A DNA stretch of 64,000 nucleotides, taken from contig JABCYZ010000020.1 of assembly GCA_013289955.1 (NCBI GenBank), positions 1 through 64,000 on the forward strand, read 5' to 3'. Of the stretch, positions 9,748 through 19,999 are shown one piece after another. This DNA is from Acidobacteriota bacterium (lineage in GTDB: Bacteria > Acidobacteriota > Terriglobia > Acidiferrales > UBA7541). The notes below the pieces were generated by a model that was not told the DNA's origin, searched no databases, and saw only the letters and a program-made list of their open reading frames with translations. Each line of letters opens with the position of its first letter. The first letter of the stretch is position 1. The position numbers and the translations under genes were made by a program.

Positions 9748-10962
9748 TTAAACACGCGAGGCGGCCTTTTGGTAGGTGGGGGAGAGTGCGCGGAGTTGAG
9801 CGACGGCGGCGGGAATGGCTTCGAGTGCGAATGCGATTTCGGACTGCGTGGTGTGGCGTCCGAGGCTGAAGCGCAGGCTGGATTTTGCTTCCTCCTGAGA
9901 GAGGCCGATGGCAGTCAGGACATGGGACGGTTCGACGGCTCCCGAAGAACAGGCTGCACCGACCGAGCAGGCCAGACCTTTTAGATCCAGTGCGATGACC
10001 AGCGCTTCGCCTTCGATGCCCGCGAACCGGATGTTGGTGGTGTTGGGCGTGCGCGGAGCCTGGCTGCCGTTCACGCGGATTTGCGGGATGCCTTCGAGCA
10101 GGCCGCGCTCGAGTTGGTCGCGCAGCGCCGAGACTCGCTGGGCGCCGCTCGCCAGGGAATTGCGCGCGATTTCTGCCGCTTTGCCGAGGCCTACGATTCC
10201 GGCAACATTCTCGGTGCCGGGACGGAATCCGCGCTGGTGGTGGCCGCCGTAGAGAAGTTGACGTAGACGGGTGCCGCTGCGGATGTAGAGAGCGCCGACG
10301 CCTTTGGGTGCGTAGAGTTTGTGGCCGGAGAGAGAAAGTAGATCGGCGTTCAGCGTTTTCACGTTGATGGGAATTTTTCCGCCCGACTGGACGGCATCCG
10401 TGTGGAAATAAATTTTGTGCTCGCTGGCAATGCGGCCAATTTCCTCGAGTGGTTGCACGGTGCCTAGCTCGTTGTTGGCGTGCATCACGGTGATGAGGAC
10501 CGTCTCGGGGCGTATGGCGCGGCGGATGGCTTGGGGATCGACTTGGCCGTCGCGGTCGACGGGCAGATACGTGACGCCGACTCCTTGCTTTTCAGCGGCT
10601 TGGCAGGCGTTCAGGACCGCTTCGTGTTCGATGGTCGAGGTGATTACGTGAAGAGGCGGCTGCTGCCGAGATAGGCGGTCGACAGCCAGAATGGGCTGTG
10701 CCACCTGGGAGCTGATGACGCCGAAGACGGCGTGGTTGTCGGATTCAGTGCCCCCACTGGTGAAGACGATTTCCTGGGGTTTCGCGCCGATGAGGGCGGC
10801 GACCTGCTCGCGGGCGGTTTCTACAGCGGCTCGGGCGCGCTGGCCTGCGGTGTGGATCGAGGAGGCGTTGGCGAAATCCGCGGAGAAATAGGGGAGCATG
10901 GCGTCAAGGACTTCAGCGTCGACGGGCGTCGTGGCGTTGTAATCGAGATAGACGCGGTTCAT
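9748..10962 (-). CDS. Cysteine desulfurase (NifS/IscS family)
   Basis: 404 aa PLP enzyme that removes sulfur from L-cysteine as an enzyme-bound persulfide. The N-terminus YLDYNATTPVD is canonical. The PLP lysine is K215 in LSGHKLYAPKGVGALY, and the cofactor-binding HEAVLN and TDAVQSGGK segments are present. The active cysteine is C338 in GAACSSGAVEPSHVL, on the short-loop/long-loop segment typical of the IscS/NifS branch. No iscU or other Fe-S assembly gene is adjacent. The neighbour downstream is mnmA, so the likely job here is to feed sulfur to tRNA thiolation, although a general Fe-S role is also possible. The start codon follows a weak ribosome site. Confidence 0.94.
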   Translation of the reverse strand: MNRVYLDYNATTPVDAEVLDAMLPYFSADFANASSIHTAGQRARAAVETAREQVAALIGAKPQEIVFTSGGTESDNHAVFGVISSQVAQPILAVDRLSRQQPPLHVITSTIEHEAVLNACQAAEKQGVGVTYLPVDRDGQVDPQAIRRAIRPETVLITVMHANNELGTVQPLEEIGRIASEHKIYFHTDAVQSGGKIPINVKTLNADLLSLSGHKLYAPKGVGALYIRSGTRLRQLLYGGHHQRGFRPGTENVAGIVGLGKAAEIARNSLASGAQRVSALRDQLERGLLEGIPQIRVNGSQAPRTPNTTNIRFAGIEGEALVIALDLKGLACSVGAACSSGAVEPSHVLTAIGLSQEEAKSSLRFSLGRHTTQSEIAFALEAIPAAVAQLRALSPTYQKAASRV

Positions 10963-11259
10963 GGGTCAGGTCTCAGCATACTATGAGCGAAGGAAAGACG
11001 AGAGCCGGCGATACCCGAATCGAGCCAGATACCTCTCCCGGTTTTTTGGGGAAGTGCGGATTCTCGAGGAAAGTAAGTCCTGCGTCTGACGGCAAGAGCG
11101 GACGAATTGGCAGCCATCTCTGAACTTCCCGGACATCGCGGGAGTGGGCCAGACTTCGAGGAGCGACTGAGCAGGGGCTTTTCATTCGCCGATGAGTAAT
11201 AATGCCGGCCACCGGACGTTCCCGTTCCGCACAACCTCTTAGCGAGAGGGAGTCGAACA

Positions 11260-11655
11260 ATGCCTGACGAAATATCCACCTTCCGTTTGTATCTGATGAG
11301 ATTGCTGTACCTGCTCAATTTCCTATTGCTTGGAGCTGATGTATGGCCCGCGATTATCGGCCACCAAGGAGCATGGGATCCCTTGCACGGCGTGGCGTTC
11401 AGCTTTTGGGCGGCGCTCTCGGCTTTGTCGGGTCTCGGGCTTCGATATCCGCTGAAGATGCTGCCTTTGCTTCTCCTGCAGCTGTTCTACAAGGCGGTGT
11501 GGTTATTGGCAGTGGCTTTCCCGATGTGGTCCGCGGTGCGCTCCACAGACCTCGCCCATGCCATGGCTATCGGGGTCGTTGTGGATCTTCTCTGTATTCC
11601 CTGGCCGTATGTTCTAGCGGATTACGTGAAGGCGCGCGGAGATAGATGGAGATGA
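11260..11655 (+). CDS. Small four-helix membrane protein, unknown
   Basis: 131 aa. Four hydrophobic segments are visible: near 10-30 (LMRLLYLLNFLLLGADV), 45-62 (GVAFSFWAALSALSGLG), 65-88 (MLPLLLLQLFYKAVWLLAVAF) and 100-122. Short charged loops and a basic tail (KARGDRWR) follow. The ATG at 11260 has a purine-rich GAGAGGGAG upstream. I do not recognise a named family; the layout resembles small uncharacterised integral membrane proteins. It precedes the MarR/membrane-protein pair by 184 bases on the same strand, but the palindromic operator in between suggests a separate transcript. Confidence 0.7.
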   Translation: MPDEISTFRLYLMRLLYLLNFLLLGADVWPAIIGHQGAWDPLHGVAFSFWAALSALSGLGLRYPLKMLPLLLLQLFYKAVWLLAVAFPMWSAVRSTDLAHAMAIGVVVDLLCIPWPYVLADYVKARGDRWR

Positions 11656-11813
11656 GTTCCGCGCCCCGTTCCCTGGCTGGGCGCTCACTGCCTGAGTGAG
11701 CCGAAATCGGAAATGTGGATTTTTGTGCCCTAAAGCACCGCCGCTTCTGGGGCGCTAGGCGGACCTCCTCAGTCAGCCGCTTGCCCCTGTAAGCAAGAAT
11801 CCGTACAACCAGA

Positions 11814-11833
11814 ATAGATGTATATACATCTAT
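11814..11833. promoter_or_regulatory. Perfect 20-bp palindrome, probable MarR operator
   Basis: The sequence ATAGATGTATATACATCTAT is an exact inverted repeat of 10+10 with no spacer. It lies 6 bases before the ATG of the MarR-family gene. Size, symmetry and AT-rich centre match operators bound by MarR dimers, and the position would block either transcription or translation start, which fits autorepression. The symmetry is seen directly; binding is inferred. Confidence 0.65.
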
Positions 11834-11839
11834 ATTGCC

Positions 11840-12289
11840 ATGAGCCAATCATCCATTCCGGAGTTGCCGTGCATGTGCGGGAGTTTTCGCAGGACCGCCC
11901 GGGCGCTTACGCAGATGTATGAGCGGGCGCTACGTCCGTCGGGGTTGCGGGCGACGCAACTGACGATACTCCAGGTGCTGGTGAGGGCAGGAGAAGTGTC
12001 GCAGGGACGACTCGGGGAGATGCTCGCGATGGACAGCACGAGCCTGACACGGACGCTGGCGATCATGAGGCGCGCGGGTTGGATCGCCGAACGACGCGGG
12101 GAAGACCGTCGCGAGCGGCGGGTACGGTTGTCTTCGGCGGGAGAAGCGAAGCTCAGGCGGGCGCTGCCGGCTTGGGAGAGGGTGCAAGCGCGGCTTCGGG
12201 GGAAGTTGGGGCAGCGGGAGTGGGGGAGTCTTTTGAAGCTCACGCATCACGTAACAGAAATCGCCAGGACTCAAGGAGGATTGCCATGA
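11840..12289 (+). CDS. MarR-family transcriptional regulator
   Basis: 149 aa winged-helix repressor. The DNA-binding core runs from about residue 40 (TQLTILQVLVRAGEVSQGRLGEML) to the recognition helix (MDSTSLTRTLAIMRRAGWI) and the wing (RRGEDRRERRVRLSSAG). A CxC-type motif near the N-terminus (LPCMCGSFRR, residues 9-18) could make it responsive to oxidation or metal, as in cysteine-sensing MarR proteins. That is inference, and the cysteine positions differ from OhrR. The gene starts just after a perfect palindrome and its stop overlaps the next start by four bases (ATGA), so the regulator and the membrane protein are probably co-translated and autoregulated. Confidence 0.9.
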   Translation: MSQSSIPELPCMCGSFRRTARALTQMYERALRPSGLRATQLTILQVLVRAGEVSQGRLGEMLAMDSTSLTRTLAIMRRAGWIAERRGEDRRERRVRLSSAGEAKLRRALPAWERVQARLRGKLGQREWGSLLKLTHHVTEIARTQGGLP

Positions 12290-12921
12290 GCAAGTATGGA
12301 AAAATTACGGCTGGGTTACTCTTGGTTTGGTTTGTCGCGGTTTTTTCGGCTTCGGCGGGGCATTTATTTAAGAACCAATCGGCGCAGTTTGGATTGGGTG
12401 TTGCGGTGTCGGCGCTGGTCCCGATGGTTGTGTTTTCGTTGTGGTTTACGGTGTCAGAAGGATTTCGAAACTTTGCGTTATCGTTGAACCCGAGAACTCT
12501 GACTTCTGTGCAGGTGTGGAGGATCTTGGGATTCACGTTCCTTCTGCTTGAGGCGCGCAATGTTCTGCCGGCCGTCTTTGCTTTGCCAGCAGGATATGGG
12601 GACATGTTCATTGGGGTGACGGCTGGCTTTGCGGCTTGGAAACTAGCAGAGCCCGCGCATCGCGGGAGTTTCCTTTTTTGGCAGGCGCTCGGGATATTGG
12701 ACCTGATTTCGGCAGTGAGTCTGGGCACCACGGCGCGTCTGCTTGATCCGCACGGCCCTTCGATGGTGGCGATGACGGTGCTGCCATTGAGTTTGATTCC
12801 CACTTTCCTTGTACCGCTGTTTCTCATGTTGCACGTGATCTGCATAGCGCAGGCGCGGAACTGGAAGACGGCATCAGAGGAGCGGCAGTCCGCGGGAGCG
12901 CTCGAACGGCAGGCGATCTGA
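12286..12921 (+). CDS. Six-helix membrane protein coupled to MarR gene
   Basis: 211 aa from the ATG at 12286, with AAGGAGGA 5 bases upstream; the frame is open far further upstream, but only inside the marR gene. About six transmembrane helices are visible (for example LLLVWFVAVFSASAG, LGVAVSALVPMVVFSLWF, FLFWQALGILDLISAVSLG). A conserved-looking loop ALPAGYGDMFIG sits between helices near residue 103. I do not recognise a named family. Small MarR-linked membrane proteins are often efflux or detoxification factors, but nothing here proves transport. Tight ATGA overlap with marR indicates joint regulation. Confidence 0.82.
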   Translation: MSKYGKITAGLLLVWFVAVFSASAGHLFKNQSAQFGLGVAVSALVPMVVFSLWFTVSEGFRNFALSLNPRTLTSVQVWRILGFTFLLLEARNVLPAVFALPAGYGDMFIGVTAGFAAWKLAEPAHRGSFLFWQALGILDLISAVSLGTTARLLDPHGPSMVAMTVLPLSLIPTFLVPLFLMLHVICIAQARNWKTASEERQSAGALERQAI

Positions 12922-12937
12922 GCGCTGATCCTGACCG

Positions 12938-12980
12938 TAAAAAAGACCCAGGGCCCTGGCCGAATGGATCGTCCAGGGCC
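12938..12980 (-). terminator. Probable intrinsic terminator for the LprI-domain gene
   Basis: An 8-bp stem GGCCCTGG (12952-12959) / CCAGGGCC (12973-12980) with a 13-base loop. Read on the minus strand, it is followed 7 bases later by six T residues (complement of 12939-12944), as expected for a Rho-independent terminator of the leftward gene ending at 13072. In the rightward direction the T tract is weak. Confidence 0.5.
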
Positions 12981-13071
12981 TTGCTGCTTTGAGAGTCTGC
13001 GGTTACGACGGCAGGGAACCAGACGTTTCCGCGGCGGCCGTCGAGGAAGTGACGCAGTCGAAGAAAGCGAT

Positions 13072-13866
13072 TCAGGCGGGGTTGGCGGTCTTCGCTCGGG
13101 CAGGGGGTTCGGCGCTCTTTTTGAGCTCGCTGATGCGTTTTTCGTAGAAGTCAGAGAGGCAGTTAAGCCAGCCTTTGTAGATAGCGCAGCTTTTCTCGCG
13201 GGCGGCTAGCCATTGTCGCTGTTGTTCGCGGAGGGCTTCGCTTTCAGGGCCGGCGAGTTTCGCGAGGAGCGATTTGTAGAGAATATTTAGCTGCTCATCG
13301 AGTGCGGCGAGAGAATTGACGTGGCAGATCGCGTTCTCGGCTTCTGTGAGCGTTTTGGCCCTGCAATCGTAGCTGGTGCGATAGATGCCGGTTTTCTCGA
13401 TGGCCGCGACGGCGAATTCCTGGCCGTCCCATTTGTACTTGATGGTGAGCGGAGTGTTGTCGCGGTCAGGGTCGTCTGTGAAGGTGGCGACGAGGAGGCC
13501 ATTTTCGACCGAGAGCGTGTAATTGCGGTTGCCGAAGAGGTTGTCGTAGGTCTTGGGGTCGACAGCCGCGATCCTCAACTCCTCCAGTTCGCCGTCAGAG
13601 TCGCGTGAAATCACGGAATGAATATTCGGGCCGCCAGTTCCTGACGAGCAGTCTGAGGCGACGACAATGGCCTGCTTTGTACCCGTGCCAATGAAATCGA
13701 AGTACGCAAGCTTTGAAAAGTAGAATCCAGGTTGTTCCGAGCAATCAGGCTTTTCATTAAACCACGCAACGATTTCCTGCTTTTCGATAGGCTTTATTTT
13801 TTGAGCGCCGGCCCACGGAAGGAACGAAATGCAAAATAAAATGCCGAGCGTGCGGGTGAGTGACAT
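13072..13866 (-). CDS. Exported protein with LprI-type C-terminal domain
   Basis: 264 aa with a signal peptide (residues 1-21, ending WAGAQ). Residues about 25-160 form a beta-rich region of unknown type. The C-terminal part, from about 175, holds a YecT/LprI (DUF1311) domain: DCRAKTLTEAENAIC, then SLAALDEQLNILYKSLLAKL and QRQWLAAREKSCA with four spaced cysteines (positions near 176, 188, 226 and 234). In mycobacterial LprI this domain inhibits lysozyme, while in most proteins it has no assigned role. It stands alone between convergent and co-directional neighbours, and its 3' end is followed by a likely terminator. Confidence 0.85.
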   Translation of the reverse strand: MSLTRTLGILFCISFLPWAGAQKIKPIEKQEIVAWFNEKPDCSEQPGFYFSKLAYFDFIGTGTKQAIVVASDCSSGTGGPNIHSVISRDSDGELEELRIAAVDPKTYDNLFGNRNYTLSVENGLLVATFTDDPDRDNTPLTIKYKWDGQEFAVAAIEKTGIYRTSYDCRAKTLTEAENAICHVNSLAALDEQLNILYKSLLAKLAGPESEALREQQRQWLAAREKSCAIYKGWLNCLSDFYEKRISELKKSAEPPARAKTANPA

Positions 13867-13966
13867 GGCGTAGAAAAGGCCCTTCTTTTCCGTGCTGCTA
13901 TTCGAGCACAGTGCCGCGTCGCTGCCACACCCGGTTGACGAGCCGTGTCCAAACAGTAGAGAGGAT

Positions 13967-16438
<2,472 letters not shown>

Positions 16439-16693
16439 GGACAGGATCCCCCGGGGCCGGGTGAATGAAAAGTCGGACCGCTGGATCAGCCCCTATGACT
16501 AAAGACGAAGAAGTGGTCTGAATGTTCCATCTAGTTTTGGAGAGAACCACAAAACGCTAGTGATCGCGCAAATTGGAAGCAGGTGCCGACGCTAAAGGAG
16601 GGCAAGTGGTTTGCAGAACGGGCGGTGCGGTGTAGACTCCCGGAAAGGCCGTAAAAATGCCGCGCCGTGGGGACGGCAGAGGAGCGGGACGCG

Positions 16694-17890
16694 ATGGGAC
16701 AATCGATCCCCTTTGGACAGCATATAGCGAGACCTCCGATCTCGGCGCGGGTTGGCGCGGGGGTGCAGGTGGCATCCGTGCCGTGGCCGATTTGGTGCAT
16801 GGTGGCGGGGATTGTGAGCGGGATGATCGGCGGGCCGTGGGACATTTCCTGGCACATGTCCATAGGGAGGGACACGTTCTGGACGCCAGCGCACATTCTG
16901 ATTCAGTTGACCGGAGTGCTGGTAGGAATTGCCTGCGCGTACATGATTTTGACGGCGACGTTCGGGCGCGACGCGGCGACACAAGATGCGTCGGTGAAGA
17001 TTTGGGGATTCCGCGGGCCATTGGGAGCGTTTATCGCCGTCTGGGGCTGCATCGCCATGCTGACGTCGGCGCCGTTCGACAATTGGTGGCACAACGCGTA
17101 CGGATTGGACGTGAAGATCCTCAGCCCGCCGCATACCTTGCTGTCGTTGGGTTCGCTGGCCATCAAGATTGGGCTGATGGCGCTGATGGCGGGATTGATG
17201 AGCCGGGCGACGGAAAGTGTCCGCCGGACGCTGGGGTTTCTCTTGCTTTACATCGGAGCGAGTTGCGTGGCGCAGATGGGAACGATTCTGACGTCGAGCA
17301 CCTGGCCGACCGAAATGCACCGGGCAGCGTGCTATCTCGCCGTGGCGATTGCTATTCCCGCGGTGCTCATTGCGCCAGCGTGGGGGTCGCAGTGGAAGTG
17401 GGGCTGCACGGCGGTAGCGGGGATTTATACGATCATTTTGCTGGCTTTCGAATGGATACTGCCGCTGTTTCCGGCGGAGCCGAAGCTGGGGCCGGTGTAC
17501 CAGCACATCACGCATTTGGTTCCGCTGCGTTTTCCGCTGCTGCTGATTGTGCCGGCGATTCTACTGGACCTCTTGTGGCGGAAGACCCGGGAGTGGGGAA
17601 GATGGAAGCTGGCAGCTGTGACGGGGCCGGTCTTTCTATTGAGTTTTTGGGCGGTGCAGTGGCCGTTTGCGGATTTTCTGATGACCCCCGCAGCGCGGAA
17701 CCGGATTTTCGGAATGGCGTATTTTGCGTACTTTGATCCGGCGACGATTCTTTACAATCCTTACCAGCTTGATGCCAGCGAACCGCGAGCCGTATTTGTG
17801 CGGCTGATGGTGATAGCGCTTGTGTCGAGCGTGATCACCGCGCGTTTGGGATTCGCCTGGGGTGATTGGATGCGCCGGATGAAACGCTAA
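16694..17890 (+). CDS. Polytopic membrane protein with duplicated DxxWH...PxH motif
   Basis: 398 aa from the ATG at 16694, with GAGGAG upstream; a GTG at 16667 would add nine residues. About nine to ten hydrophobic segments. Two matching motifs stand out at the ends of membrane helices: D50-ISWH-xxxG-RD-xxxxPA-H67 and D129-NWWH-xxxG-LD-xxxxxPP-H147. The same pattern of Asp, Trp, His, Gly, Asp, Pro and His occurs twice with about 79 residues between copies. A further conserved-looking His lies in STWPTEMHRAACYL. Such paired histidines at a membrane face suggest metal or haem binding. I know similar motifs from unnamed membrane proteins but no assigned function. The next gene, 90 bases downstream, encodes a His/Met-rich exported protein, supporting a shared metal-related role. 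Confidence 0.8.
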   Translation: MGQSIPFGQHIARPPISARVGAGVQVASVPWPIWCMVAGIVSGMIGGPWDISWHMSIGRDTFWTPAHILIQLTGVLVGIACAYMILTATFGRDAATQDASVKIWGFRGPLGAFIAVWGCIAMLTSAPFDNWWHNAYGLDVKILSPPHTLLSLGSLAIKIGLMALMAGLMSRATESVRRTLGFLLLYIGASCVAQMGTILTSSTWPTEMHRAACYLAVAIAIPAVLIAPAWGSQWKWGCTAVAGIYTIILLAFEWILPLFPAEPKLGPVYQHITHLVPLRFPLLLIVPAILLDLLWRKTREWGRWKLAAVTGPVFLLSFWAVQWPFADFLMTPAARNRIFGMAYFAYFDPATILYNPYQLDASEPRAVFVRLMVIALVSSVITARLGFAWGDWMRRMKR

Positions 17891-17980
17891 AGGGCGGAGA
17901 AAACAAGGAATACCGAAACGCAGAAGTCATAGGGAAGATCGAAAATGTGCACGGCGGCGGGGTCGCGCCGGGCGAGGACC

Positions 17981-19489
17981 ATGACGATCGGACTGAGGAG
18001 ATGCATGCGGCGACGGACATGCGGGATTATTGCGGGCGTTTTGCTGGCAGCGCTCTCTCTGAGTGCGCACGTGGGAAGCCCGGATGTGTTTTTTGCGGGG
18101 GATGCGGGGCCTTATCACCTCTTCGTAACGGTGCGGGTGCCGCAGGTGATTCCGGGGATTGCGGAAATTGAAGTGCGAAGCGCTTCGAACGACGTGGAGA
18201 AGATTGAGATTGTGCCGATGCGATTGAGCGGAGCAGGGTCAGACTTTCCGCCTACTCCGGACGTGGCCGAGCGCTCCAAGCAGGATTCGCAATTTTTTAC
18301 AGGAAGCTTGTGGTTGATGGAGTCCGGGGCCCTGAAGGTGCGGGTTTCGGCGGAAGGCAGCAAAGGGAAGGGCGAACTAGCAGTGCCCGTGCCCGCGTTC
18401 GCCCAGAGAACGCTGCCGATGGAGCGATCGCTCAGCGGATTGCTGGGGTTCTTGATGCTGTTCCTGGCCGTGGGCCTCGTGTTTATCGCCGGAGCGGCGG
18501 CGCGCGAAGCGAATCTGGAGCCGGGGGAGACGCCATCCTACGCGAAGAAGCGGCGAGCCCGCGTCGTGATGGCGATTACCGCGGTGATCGTGGCGGGAAT
18601 TCTCTATCTGGGGAAAGCTTGGTGGGGCGCGGAAGCCTCGAATTACAAACGAGGAGTAAGCTTTTTCAAGCCGCCGGAAGCGGAAACGAAACTCGCCGAT
18701 GGAAATCGGCTGGTCATTCGCGCCAAGGGGCAGGATCCGGAGTGGTCAAAACGGGTGAGCATGGAAGAGGTAATCCCCGATCACAATCATTTGATGCATT
18801 TGTTCTTGATCAGCACGCCGGGAATGGAACGCATGTGGCATCTGCATCCGGAACGGGAAGGCAGTAAGTTTCTCGAGGATTTGCCGGACATGCCCGCCGG
18901 ACGTTACGAGGTTTTTGCGGACATCGTCGATAAGGCGGGATTTCCGTGGACCTTGGTGGGACAAGTGGATTTGCCTGAGATCCATGGAAACCAGATGGTC
19001 GGGGATGATTCGAGCTGGACGGGGGAAGCCTTGACGGCGCAGTCGGGAGAGGTGAGTGTCGCGCCGCTTCGGGACGGCGGACGGATTGTCTGGGAGAAAG
19101 GAAGCGAGCCGCTGGTGGCGAACACTGCGATGATTTTCAAGTTTAAAGTCGAGGATAAGGACGGCAACCCCGCGAAAGACATGGAGCCGTACATGGGAAT
19201 GGCGGGGCACGCGGAGTTCGTGAGTGCGGACATGAGTGTGTTTGCGCACATCCATCCGGCAGGCACGGCATCGATGGCGGCGCTGGAGTTGGCGAACAGC
19301 GACGGCGTCGAAGGAAGCGCTCGGATGGGCGGAAGCTTGGCTGGCAGCATGATGATGATGCCTACAGCGCTCGAGCCACAAGTGAGTTTCCCTTACGGAT
19401 TCCCCAAGGCTGGAGAATACAGGATTTTTGTGCAGGTCAAACGCGGCGGGCAGGTCGAAACCGGCGTTTTCGACGCCCACGTGCAGTAG
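17981..19489 (+). CDS. His/Met-rich membrane-anchored protein, possible copper binder
   Basis: 502 aa from the ATG at 17981; an ATG at 18005 with GAGGAG just before it is an alternative. An N-terminal signal segment ends LLAALSLSA, and cleavage there would leave His30 as the first mature residue (HVGSPDVFF), with another His 15 residues on. An Ig-like domain follows, then two membrane helices near 160-185 and 200-220. The C-terminal half is soluble and carries clustered ligands: PDHNHLMHLF, RMWHLHPE, GMAGHAEF, FAHIHPAG and a run of four Met. The layout recalls CopC/YtkA-like copper proteins, but the exact family is uncertain. It probably forms a functional pair with the preceding membrane protein. 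Confidence 0.8.
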   Translation: MTIGLRRCMRRRTCGIIAGVLLAALSLSAHVGSPDVFFAGDAGPYHLFVTVRVPQVIPGIAEIEVRSASNDVEKIEIVPMRLSGAGSDFPPTPDVAERSKQDSQFFTGSLWLMESGALKVRVSAEGSKGKGELAVPVPAFAQRTLPMERSLSGLLGFLMLFLAVGLVFIAGAAAREANLEPGETPSYAKKRRARVVMAITAVIVAGILYLGKAWWGAEASNYKRGVSFFKPPEAETKLADGNRLVIRAKGQDPEWSKRVSMEEVIPDHNHLMHLFLISTPGMERMWHLHPEREGSKFLEDLPDMPAGRYEVFADIVDKAGFPWTLVGQVDLPEIHGNQMVGDDSSWTGEALTAQSGEVSVAPLRDGGRIVWEKGSEPLVANTAMIFKFKVEDKDGNPAKDMEPYMGMAGHAEFVSADMSVFAHIHPAGTASMAALELANSDGVEGSARMGGSLAGSMMMMPTALEPQVSFPYGFPKAGEYRIFVQVKRGGQVETGVFDAHVQ

Positions 19490-19506
19490 CGAACGGCGGA
19501 CTATTC

Positions 19507-19915
19507 CTAGCGGACGGCGACCAGCGGATCCACACGCGAAGCGCGTGCCGCAGGAACCCACCCGGAAAGGACGCCTGCAAGAATCATCAGAAAAGCCACC
19601 CCGGCGAGTGTGGCGGGATCGCTCGCAGAAGCCTGCCAAAGCGGAACGGCAGTCAAGTGTCCCATCCAGAAAACGACGGCAAGACCAAGAAAAATTCCGC
19701 CGACAACGAGACCCTTCGCGGGGATCAGGCCGAGAACGTCTCTCGCTTGGGCGCCGAGCGAGACGAATGCCGATTTCGCGAGTTCTCTGCGTGGTTGTGC
19801 ATGCGAGCAGGCGGTAGAACGCCGATGGTCAAGGGCAGCAGTTGAAGGACGCCGAAGATGGCCGTCAGGAAGGCGAAACGCGGGCCGGCGCAGGAATAGG
19901 AGGCGAGGTGGCCTT
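19507..19915 (-). pseudogene. Decayed C-terminal end of an ADOP-type permease
   Basis: The minus strand encodes the typical end of an ADOP permease: SLGAQARDVLGLIPAKGLVV, then a hydrophobic stretch, and finally VPAARASRVDPLVAVR before the stop at 19507. The preceding helix (FLTAIFGVLQLLPLTIGV) is present only in another frame, so the join needs a frameshift near 19790-19810. Nothing resembling the rest of the roughly 800-residue protein is found upstream, because ubiD begins at 20000 on the other strand. It is therefore a truncated, frameshifted remnant. The right-hand boundary is approximate. Confidence 0.7.
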
Positions 19916-19999
19916 CGTCCGAAACGCGGCAATGCGGGGTCCGGAACGTGTTAGAGTTTTCGGCGGCCTCGGTGTTCGAAGATCTTCCAGGGAGGAAGA

